From an uncultured Opitutia bacterium (GTDB lineage Bacteria > Verrucomicrobiota > Verrucomicrobiia > Opitutales > UBA953): a stretch of 10,345 bases of DNA. The stretch is taken from positions 1 to 10,345 of the forward strand of contig CAITUF010000308.1 in assembly GCA_903895475.1 (NCBI GenBank), in the 5' to 3' direction. Shown piece by piece: positions 1 to 7,300 of this stretch (position 1 is its first letter; every line of letters begins with the position of its first letter). Both the position numbers and the translations under genes were made by a program. The notes under the pieces are model-generated. The model worked only from the letters and a program-made list of their open reading frames with translations. It did not search any database and was not told the origin of the DNA.

Positions 1-1
1 C

Positions 2-1258
2 CTTAACGTCAATGACCCGCTCGGCCGGGATTACCTCGATCGCTATTTCCAGCTCCTGCAACTCCGCGAGCGCGACGCTGAGGTGGTCGAGCAAAGCCTC
101 AAACTACTGCAAAGGGGGAAGGACCTCCCCCCACCTACCCGCCAGACCATTGCCCTCTCCGCCGCGACGTCTCTTTACTGGGTAGGCCGTTACGCGGAGT
201 CGGTTAACATCATCAATATTAACAACTTAGACGCTAATGTGGGGGGACTTTTGCTCAAAGCAAAAGCCCTTTTCGACGGGGGCAAGACCCAGGAAGCGGT
301 CGGCCTGCTCGAATCCAAGACATCGCTCTTTAACGGCTCAGCCAAAGATGCCCTCTACGCCCAACAGGCCCGCTTTCAAATCTTACTCGGCAAATCCAAG
401 GTCGCCTTGACCGTGACTAACGAGCGCATCGCCATCGATGAAAAGGCCCCCTTCCCGCATATCCAGCGGTTGATGCTGCTAGACCGATTGAATCTTAAAG
501 ACGAGTACGACAAAGAGCTGCAACTGATTGCCGAACGATTTGCCGGCAACGCTGGGGCGATGATTGCGCTCGCGAATTTCGCCGCCGAACGCGGCTACGA
601 TGGCCTCACTTCCACCTTGGCCGAGGCATCCGCCAGTCGCGGCTTCGAGCGTTCGACCTTCGCGGCCCTCCACCTGGAAGCATTGTTGAACGGACAGCAG
701 CCCGACCAGGTGATCACGCAATACCAACAAGTGAACGCCGCTGATCGTGGCTACTTTTCCTCCAACCAGCCGATCGTCAACGCCCTGCTCGGGATCTCTT
801 ACCATGCACGGCCGAAGAAGGATGACGTCGCCGCCAAGAGCGACCGAAACATCGGTGACCGTTATCTCAAAGAGTTCCTCGCAGCCCAGAACCTCGGTCC
901 CGAAGCCTATCGTTCCGTCGGTAAGCACCTGAAGCGCATCCGCGCCACCGAGGCCGCCGTCCGCGTGCTGGAGGTCGGCGTCCAACTCTTCCCCCGCTAC
1001 GCTCAACTGCGCGCCGACTACATTGGTGCCCGGATGCTCGCTGGCCAGACGGAGGCTTACGGCACGCGCAAATCGGTCGCCGATGAACTGGAGGAACTAC
1101 TGACAATGCGCCGCCCGTCGCCGCTCATCTGGCACGAAGCCCTTGCCTGGCTTCGGAGCGAGGCGAAGCTTCCGAAAGAACAGGCCGAGCGCCTCGACCG
1201 TGCCATCGCCCCGCTGGCCCGTCCGGACCTCGATCAAGAAGCGCTCAACGGTCGCTAA
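2..1258 (+). CDS. TPR-like helical repeat protein, 5' end outside window
   Basis: The reading frame is open from base 2 to the TAA at 1256-1258 and shows 418 residues. The true start lies to the left of the window; the GTG at 83 is only an internal valine codon. The protein is made of repeated amphipathic helix pairs with the small-residue spacing of tetratricopeptide repeats, for example the segment at about bases 236-316 (LLLKAKALFDGGKTQEAVGL, with the typical Gly-Lys turn followed by EAV) and another at about 900-1060 (Glu-Ala-Ala-Val, Leu-Phe-Pro-Arg-Tyr-Ala). No catalytic motif, membrane segment or signal peptide is visible in this part. TPR folds usually serve as protein-binding scaffolds, but the partner cannot be told from here. 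It ends five bases before sufE, so the two are probably cotranscribed. The TPR-like fold is fairly secure; the role is unknown. Confidence 0.75.
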   Translation, partial: LNVNDPLGRDYLDRYFQLLQLRERDAEVVEQSLKLLQRGKDLPPPTRQTIALSAATSLYWVGRYAESVNIININNLDANVGGLLLKAKALFDGGKTQEAVGLLESKTSLFNGSAKDALYAQQARFQILLGKSKVALTVTNERIAIDEKAPFPHIQRLMLLDRLNLKDEYDKELQLIAERFAGNAGAMIALANFAAERGYDGLTSTLAEASASRGFERSTFAALHLEALLNGQQPDQVITQYQQVNAADRGYFSSNQPIVNALLGISYHARPKKDDVAAKSDRNIGDRYLKEFLAAQNLGPEAYRSVGKHLKRIRATEAAVRVLEVGVQLFPRYAQLRADYIGARMLAGQTEAYGTRKSVADELEELLTMRRPSPLIWHEALAWLRSEAKLPKEQAERLDRAIAPLARPDLDQEALNGR

Positions 1259-1263
1259 ACAAC

Positions 1264-1677
1264 ATGAGCCTTGCCGCCAAGCGTGCGCAACTAATCGCCG
1301 AGCTGGAACCGTTCGGCGACCACCACGAGCGCTTCCAATACATCATCGACCGGGCGAAGACCGCGCCCGGGCTCGACGGCGCACTCAAGCTCGACGCCTT
1401 CCTCGTCGAGGGCTGCACCTCTAATCTGTGGCTGGTGCCGACGGTCGAGAATGGCGTCTGCCGCTTCCGTTGCGACGCCGATTCACTCATCACCAAGGGG
1501 ATCGCTGCACTGGTCTGCGAACTATACGACGGAGGAACTCCCCAAGAAGTCGCCGCCACGGACGCCAACTTCCTGGCTGAGGTTGGCGTGACCCAACACC
1601 TCTCCCCCAATCGCCGCAACGGCCTCACCAATTTAGTCGGTAAAATTCGCACCTTCGGCCAAGTCGCTGGCCGCTAA
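1264..1677 (+). CDS. sufE: SufE-family cysteine desulfurase sulfur acceptor
   Basis: This is a 137-residue protein of the usual SufE length. SufE takes the persulfide sulfur from the cysteine desulfurase SufS and passes it to the SufBCD scaffold during Fe-S cluster assembly in the cytoplasm. The diagnostic motif is LVEGCTSNLWLVP, which places the acceptor cysteine at residue 51, the same number as in E. coli SufE. The C-terminal motif LSPNRRNGLTNLV also matches the family (LSPSRxNGL in relatives). The ATG at 1264 lies five bases after the stop of the TPR gene and has no clear Shine-Dalgarno sequence, which suggests translational coupling. No SufS or SufBCD gene is in the window, so the partners must be elsewhere. 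The related CsdE is an alternative name, since the two cannot be separated by sequence alone here. Confidence 0.93.
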   Translation: MSLAAKRAQLIAELEPFGDHHERFQYIIDRAKTAPGLDGALKLDAFLVEGCTSNLWLVPTVENGVCRFRCDADSLITKGIAALVCELYDGGTPQEVAATDANFLAEVGVTQHLSPNRRNGLTNLVGKIRTFGQVAGR

Positions 1678-1703
1678 AACGCCTGATTGGCTGAATTTCA
1701 TCG

Positions 1704-1710
1704 AAAGGGA
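1704..1710 (+). promoter_or_regulatory. Ribosome binding site that decides the ctaA start
   Basis: AAAGGGA lies eight bases before the TTG at 1719, a normal Shine-Dalgarno distance. The next in-frame ATG, at 1746, also has a purine run (GGAGGG, 1740-1745), but that run touches the start codon with no spacer, which is too close to work. This favours the TTG, although the ATG is not excluded because the N-terminus is not conserved in this family. Confidence 0.5.
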
Positions 1711-1718
1711 TTTGCACC

Positions 1719-2696
1719 TTGGGCCTCCGCAAGTCTGATGGAGGGATGCAAACGTCGGCCCACCCAACCTCCGCCACCGCGACCTCGGGCCAGCCGGATG
1801 CATGGCTGAAATGGCTCTGCTTCGTGACCCTCGCTTGGACGGTGATCGTGCTCCAAGCGGGCGGCTTCACGACGAGTATCCGCGCGGGGATGGCCTTCCT
1901 CGATTGGCCGCTCTCGAACGGCTCGATCAACCCACCAGGCTGGCTAACCGAAATCGATAAATTCGCCGAACATTCGCATCGCCTGGCCGCCACTGGCCTA
2001 GGGCTTCTCTGTCTCGCCATCGCCGCCATGCATTATGCACGTGAGCCGCGCCGAGGTGTTCGCTTGACGGCTTATGCCTTAGCCGGCCTCGTGATTCTCC
2101 AAGGCGGCCTCGGTGGCCTGCGCGTCCTCCTCGACCAACTGAACATCGGCGGAGATGGCAACCTGAAGGCCATCTGTTTTGCCATCGGACATGCGGTCAA
2201 TGCCCAACTCACCATCGCACTGCTCGCCGTCATCGCCGCCAGTCATACGCTCGCCTGGCGTCAAGTGAACCCCGCTCAACCTCGGGAACGACTAGCCGCC
2301 AAGGTCGCCGCCGGGGCGGTCTTTACGGTCATCATTTTTGGGGCGATCATGCGCCAGAACCATTTCACCTCTTGGGTGACGAGCGGAAGCCTCACCGAGC
2401 TCTTCCTGCCGGCCGGCGACGGGCTTCCCTGGTTGATGAACCTATTCCACCGCTCCGGCGCGCTCATCGCCGGTGTCGCGGTACTCGTCTTCGCCGCCAC
2501 CGGAGAAAGGCGCGCCAGTCGATGGGTGCCCCTCGCCCTGCTCCTAGGCGTCCAGATTTCGCTGGGCGTTCTGAGCATCGTGCTACCCCTCAATCCGCAC
2601 GTCCGCACCATCCACCTAGTAGTGGGAGCCGCCTTATTCTCGACCGTTTGCGCCCATGCCGCCCTGGTCCACCGAGCTAAGTCTTCCGTAGCCTGA
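1719..2696 (+). CDS. ctaA: Heme A synthase, CtaA/COX15 family
   Basis: Heme A synthase oxidises the C8 methyl of heme O to a formyl group, giving the heme A of cytochrome c oxidase. The 325-residue protein has about eight hydrophobic segments and is an integral membrane protein. The four histidines expected to bind hemes are all present: H87 in EHSHR, H158 in GHAVNAQ, H244 in FHRSG and H299 in RTIHLVVGA. The early loop carries DWPLSNG (residues 62-68), matching the family's CPDWPLC motif but without both cysteines, so this is a cysteine-free member. The start is taken as the TTG at 1719 because of a well-spaced AAAGGGA; an ATG at 1746 would remove nine residues. It sits 41 bases after sufE and 55 bases before ctaB, which makes its substrate, so the pair is a coherent heme A unit. 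Confidence 0.92.
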   Translation: MGLRKSDGGMQTSAHPTSATATSGQPDAWLKWLCFVTLAWTVIVLQAGGFTTSIRAGMAFLDWPLSNGSINPPGWLTEIDKFAEHSHRLAATGLGLLCLAIAAMHYAREPRRGVRLTAYALAGLVILQGGLGGLRVLLDQLNIGGDGNLKAICFAIGHAVNAQLTIALLAVIAASHTLAWRQVNPAQPRERLAAKVAAGAVFTVIIFGAIMRQNHFTSWVTSGSLTELFLPAGDGLPWLMNLFHRSGALIAGVAVLVFAATGERRASRWVPLALLLGVQISLGVLSIVLPLNPHVRTIHLVVGAALFSTVCAHAALVHRAKSSVA

Positions 2697-2751
2697 GCGG
2701 TGCGCTCCGATTTGCCTTTAACCCGTTGAGGAAAGCCGCCACGACAAGTGC

Positions 2752-3678
2752 ATGAGCGAACGCGCTGGATCTCTTCCTGCCGCCCTCTGGGAGTTAACCA
2801 AGCCCCGGTTGTCGTTCCTTTCCGTCCTGACGGCGCTGGCCGGCTACTTTTGCAGTAATCCACAAGGCTTAACCGACGCCCGCGTACTCGTCTCGCTCGC
2901 CGTGGGCACGGCCTTAGCAGCCGGCGGTTGCGGCGCACTCAATATGTGGTGGGAAAGCGAAGCCGATGCCCGAATGGAACGGACCAAGAATCGTCCCATC
3001 CCCGCTAAGGTCGTCCACCCGGGCATCGTCCTACTTTTCGGCGGCACACTCTGCATCGCCGGCGTGACGCTCGTCTGGAACGGCGCCAACGCCCTCGCGG
3101 GCTTCCTGACGTTGGCCACCATCGTCAGTTACCTTCTTTTTTACACGCCACTTAAGTCGGTGACGTCTTGGTGCACGCTCGTCGGTTCTTTGCCCGGTGC
3201 CATCCCACCCATTATCGGCACGGCCGCCAAGCTCGGCCAAGGCCAAGCCAACGGAAACATCGACGCCATGGGCTGGCTCCTCTTCGCCCTGCTTTTCTGT
3301 TGGCAGATTCCCCACTTCATGGCCCTCGCCGTGATGTGCCGTGACGATTACGCCCGTGGCGGCTTCAAGGTCGCGACCGTCGATGACCCCTCTGGCCGGT
3401 CCGCCTCGCTCTGGGCCATGGCGTTCATTATCCCGATGATCTTCGTCGCTGGTAAGATCGCGATGACGTTCTTCGAGCCTGGCTACACCGGACACCTCGG
3501 TGGCTTCAAGAGCCCTTACCTCTGGGTCTCGCTGCTCGCGGGCGCTTGGTTCTTCAAACTGAGCCTCGACTTCGCATTACCGCACCGCCGGGCGGAGGTC
3601 GCCAAACCATTCTTCCTCGCGTCGATTCTCTACCTCCCAGTGGTCCTGTTGACTCTGACGTTAAATCGGCTTTTCTAG
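2752..3678 (+). CDS. ctaB: Protoheme IX farnesyltransferase (heme O synthase)
   Basis: CtaB adds a farnesyl chain to the vinyl group of heme B, giving heme O, the substrate of CtaA. The 308-residue protein belongs to the UbiA prenyltransferase superfamily, with about nine membrane segments. The first active-site region is at residues 64-83: N64, E68 and D72 followed by MERTKNRPIP, which matches the family's metal and prenyl-diphosphate binding motif. The second is at about 184-206: WQIPHFMALAV followed by RDDYARGGFK. The segment YTPLKSVTSW with LPGAIPPIIG (131-156) is also typical. The ATG at 2752 is the only usable start after the in-frame TAA at 2719-2721. Its nearest purine run, GAGGAAAG at 2728-2735, is 16 bases away, so initiation may be weak. 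The folate gene begins four bases after its stop. Confidence 0.95.
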   Translation: MSERAGSLPAALWELTKPRLSFLSVLTALAGYFCSNPQGLTDARVLVSLAVGTALAAGGCGALNMWWESEADARMERTKNRPIPAKVVHPGIVLLFGGTLCIAGVTLVWNGANALAGFLTLATIVSYLLFYTPLKSVTSWCTLVGSLPGAIPPIIGTAAKLGQGQANGNIDAMGWLLFALLFCWQIPHFMALAVMCRDDYARGGFKVATVDDPSGRSASLWAMAFIIPMIFVAGKIAMTFFEPGYTGHLGGFKSPYLWVSLLAGAWFFKLSLDFALPHRRAEVAKPFFLASILYLPVVLLTLTLNRLF

Positions 3679-3682
3679 GGAC

Positions 3683-4264
3683 ATGGACTTGCGTGCGGCC
3701 AAAGCCCAGCTCCGCGCCGAAATGAAAGCGTTACGGGCTGAGCTCTCGCCCGCAGCGCACGAGCAGCAGGCGGCCCAGGCGGCAAGTGTCCTATTATCAT
3801 TGCCGCAGTGGTCAGTAGCCCGAGTCGTCTGCCTCTACGCGTCATTTAAACACGAACTAGGGACCCACCGATTACTCCAGACGGCGTTAGATGAAGGCAA
3901 GGTGCTGATCCTGCCCCGCGCCCGGCCCGACGGCACCTTGAGCCTGCACGAGGTCTCTGACCTGAGCTCCTTGACCTCCTCGCACCTCGGTATCTTAGAG
4001 CCTACCCCCGACGCACCGCGACGCGACGTCACCGAGGTCGACCTCTTCTTAGTCCCCGGGCTCGCCTTCGCCGCCGATGGACACCGCCTGGGCTATGGCG
4101 CCGGCTTTTACGATCGTCTGCTGAGCCAAGCCAAGTCGACCGCCTTCACCGTGGGCTATGGCTTTGAATTTCAAATCGCCCCCGAGGTCCCAGTCGAAAG
4201 CCACGACCACTGCCTCCATGCGATTGTCACCCCGGCTGGGGTGGTGCCTAAGGTCTCTCGCTAG
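3683..4264 (+). CDS. 5-formyltetrahydrofolate cyclo-ligase (MTHFS family)
   Basis: This family converts 5-formyltetrahydrofolate to 5,10-methenyltetrahydrofolate using ATP, returning a storage or inhibitory folate to the active one-carbon pool. The 193-residue length is normal. The best evidence is the C-terminal block: DLFLVPGLAF (120-129), then RLGYGAGFYDRLL (135-147), the nucleotide-binding GYGxGxYDR signature. Near the N-terminus are the conserved K-x-x-L-R start (K7 to R11) and YASFKHELGTH (52-62), which corresponds to the substrate-binding strand with its conserved glutamate. GILEPTP at 103-109 also fits. The ATG lies four bases after the ctaB stop, with AGGGA almost touching it, so translational coupling is likely. 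It has no direct link to heme synthesis. Symbols fau, ygfA and mthfs are all used for this family. Confidence 0.93.
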   Translation: MDLRAAKAQLRAEMKALRAELSPAAHEQQAAQAASVLLSLPQWSVARVVCLYASFKHELGTHRLLQTALDEGKVLILPRARPDGTLSLHEVSDLSSLTSSHLGILEPTPDAPRRDVTEVDLFLVPGLAFAADGHRLGYGAGFYDRLLSQAKSTAFTVGYGFEFQIAPEVPVESHDHCLHAIVTPAGVVPKVSR

Positions 4265-4271
4265 GAGGTTT

Positions 4272-4288
4272 GCCTATTAGGCGGTTTT
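4272..4288 (+). terminator. Small hairpin plus T-run between the folate gene and uvrA
   Basis: GCCT (4272-4275) pairs with AGGC (4279-4282) around a three-base loop, and TTTT follows at 4285-4288. This has the shape of an intrinsic terminator, but the stem is only four base pairs plus possible wobbles and the T-run is short, so it may only attenuate or do nothing. The same CCTA (4273-4276) could instead pair with TAGG at 4262-4265, giving a competing fold. It lies just before the possible GTG start at 4289, which slightly favours the later ATG for uvrA. Confidence 0.2.
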
Positions 4289-4297
4289 GTGTCCGTT

Positions 4298-4303
4298 GGT
4301 GGG
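4298..4303 (+). promoter_or_regulatory. Ribosome binding site supporting the uvrA ATG at 4310
   Basis: GGTGGG ends six bases before the ATG at 4310, a good distance for a one-mismatch Shine-Dalgarno. The only earlier in-frame start, GTG at 4289, has its best purine run (AGGAGG, 4263-4268) 20 bases away, which is too far. The seven residues between the two starts show no match to the UvrA N-terminus. Confidence 0.45.
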
Positions 4304-4309
4304 TCGCCG

Positions 4310-7300
4310 ATGCCTGCCGCCCAACCCGATGCCATTCGACTCCGCGGAGTCCGCCAAAACAATCTAAAGGGATTCGATATCGACATCCCCATCGGGAAAC
4401 TGGTGGTCGTGACGGGCCTCAGCGGTGCCGGTAAATCCTCGCTCGTCTTCGACACTTTGCATGCCGAGGGCCAACGCCGTTACGTCGAGACCTTCAGCCC
4501 CTACGTCCGACAATTCCTCGAGCTCCTCCCAGCGCCCGCCCTCGACTCAGCCGAAAACGTCCGTCCGTCCGTCGCCATCAAGCAAGGTAATGCCGTACGG
4601 ACCTCGCGCTCGACGGTCGGAACGATGACCGAGCTTTGCGATTGGTTTAAGGTCTGGTTCGCCCACCGCGCCGAGTTGCTTGATCCCGCCAGCGGTCAAC
4701 CGGTCGTCCCGCAAGGCCCCGCGGCGGCTTGGGACGCTTGTCTACAAGCACATGTCGGCCAAGGGGTCGTCCTAGCCTTCGCCGTGCAGAAGCCAGCCGG
4801 GCTCGCTTGGCCAGCCATCGCCGAAGAATTTGTGCGCGCCGGTTTCACGCGGGCGTTCGTGTCTGGCCAACGGCTCCGCCTCGGCGAAGAAGCTATTCCC
4901 GAGGACGCCGACGAGACGCTCATCATTCAAGATCGCCTGACCATTTCGGCCGCTGAGGCTTCGCGCTTCCATGAGGCCGCCTTGGTTGCCTTCCGCCTGG
5001 GCGGTGGCCGCATGCGCCTGCTAACGGACGCGGGCGTCGAAATCGGGCGCTTCAGCGAGATCCTCGAATCTCCAGTCGATGGCCGCCGCTTCCGCCCAGC
5101 AACGCCCGCACTCTTCTCGTTTAATTCCCCCATCGGCGCTTGTCCTGATTGCCGGGGCTTTGGCCGCGTCATCGGCCTCGACTGGAAGAAAATCATCCCA
5201 GACCCGAAGCTCACGCTCGCCGAAGGCGCGGTCGCTCCCTTCCAAGGCAACGTCTACGGCGAGAGCCAACGCGATCTGGCCAAGGCTTGTAAGAAGAAAG
5301 GTATCCCGCTGGATGTGCCTTGGAATAAACTGACCGTAGCCCATCGTCGCTACCTTGAAGACGGTGACCCTACGTACGTGCCCGGCGAATGGGAGTCGAA
5401 GTGGTATGGTATCCGCGGCTTTTTCCGCTGGCTCGAATCAAGCACCTACAAGATGCACGTCCGCGTGTTCCTGTCGCGCTGGCGCGCCTACGAGGAATGT
5501 CCCAAGTGCCGTGGCCAACGTTTCCGCGAGGAGTCACTCTGGTGGCGCTGGCAGGGCCGGAGCCTGCCCGAACTTTATGCACTGCCGGTGACCGAACTGC
5601 GCACATTACTCCGTCCCTACGCGCCCAAGGACTCGCGCCACCCCGCCGACCACGCGCTCGAGGCCATGCTCGCCCGCCTCGGCTACCTCGAAGCCGTCGG
5701 CCTCGGTTACCTCGCGCTTGATCGTCTCTCCCGCACGCTTTCCGGCGGCGAAGTCCAGCGTGTTAACCTGACCTCCTGCCTCGGCGCCTGCCTAGCGGAT
5801 ACGGTCTTCGTACTCGATGAACCCAGCGTCGGCATGCACGCGCGCGACCTTTCACGGATGGTCGGAATCCTCCGCAGCCTCGTCGAACAAGGTAACACCG
5901 TCGTCGTCGTCGAGCATGATGAATCCGTCATGCGTGCGGCTGATTGGCTCATCGAAATCGGCCCACGGCCAGGGGCAGCCGGTGGTCATCTCGTTTACGC
6001 GGGGAAGCCGACAGGTATCCTCAAGGCCAAAGATTCCGTAACCGGCGCCTGGCTGAGCGGCCGCAGCCAACCGGCCACGCGGGCACCCCGCCCAGTCACC
6101 GACACCACACCCCGCCTGCGAATCGAAGGCGCCACGGTCAATAACCTCCGTGACTTCTCCTGCACGCTCCCGCTCGGACGGCTCGTCGGACTCTGCGGTG
6201 TTTCCGGCTCAGGCAAATCTACCCTACTCCACCAAGTCATCGGCCGCCGCGATCCGGAATCAGGCGACACTTCGGCCCAAGGGCACGGTAAACTTCAGTT
6301 CGATCGCGAGCACGAGGAAGTTGCGCTCGTCGACCAATCACCTGCGACCCGCACCCCACGCTCGAACCCCGCATTGTATGTAGGGGCTTGGGATGCGATT
6401 CGTAACTTACTCGGTAACTCCGAAGAGGCGAAGGCCGCGGGCTTAACGCCTTCGCACTTTTCGTTCAATGCCGGCGAAGGGCGTTGTGAACGCTGCGGCG
6501 GCGCAGGCTGGGAGACGGTCGAGATGCAATTCGTCTCCGACGTGGCGCTGCCCTGCCCCTCCTGTAATGGCAAGCGCTTCCGGGACGAGGTGCTGGCCTT
6601 TCAGTTCGACGGCAAGTCAGTGGGTGACCTCATGGCCATGTCCGTCACGGAAGTACGCGCGTTCCTCGGCGGACGGACGCCGGCCAGCCAACAGCTCGCG
6701 GTCCTCGAAGAGGTCGGCCTCGGCTACCTTTCACTCGGACAACCGCTGACCACACTTTCTGGTGGCGAAGCCCAGCGCCTCAAACTCGTCCGCTACCTCG
6801 GTCGCCTCGACCCACGTAAGCCCGGCGCCTTATTGCTGCTGGATGAACCAACGACCGGCCTGCACCGCGAAGACGTCACCCGCTTGATTGCTCTACTCCA
6901 TCGTCTGGCTGACGCCGGCCATTCGCTCATCGTCGTGGAGCACCACCTCGACGTGCTCAAGGCTTGCGACTGGATTTTAGAAATGGGCCCCGAAGCCGGC
7001 CCTGGCGGCGGCCTGCTGGTCGCCGAAGGCACGCCCGCACAGGTGGCCAAAGCGGGAACGACGACGGGGAACTTTCTGGCGGCGGGCGATGCTGCGTTTG
7101 CGACGCCGGATACGCGGACAGCCAAACCTCGACCAACCAGCATTTCCTTGCGAGGCGCCCGTGAGCACAACCTGCGCGATGTCTCGCTCGAGATTCCGCA
7201 CGGCTCCCTAACGGTTATGACCGGCGTGTCGGGCTCGGGCAAATCGTCTTTAGCTTTCGATATTCTTTTCTCCGAAGGCCAACGCCGCTTCCTGGAGTGC

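Noticed and set aside
2276..2938. A 220-codon minus-strand frame spanning the ctaA-ctaB junction
   Set aside because: Its translation is Arg-rich and it overlaps two clear genes; it is a composition artefact.
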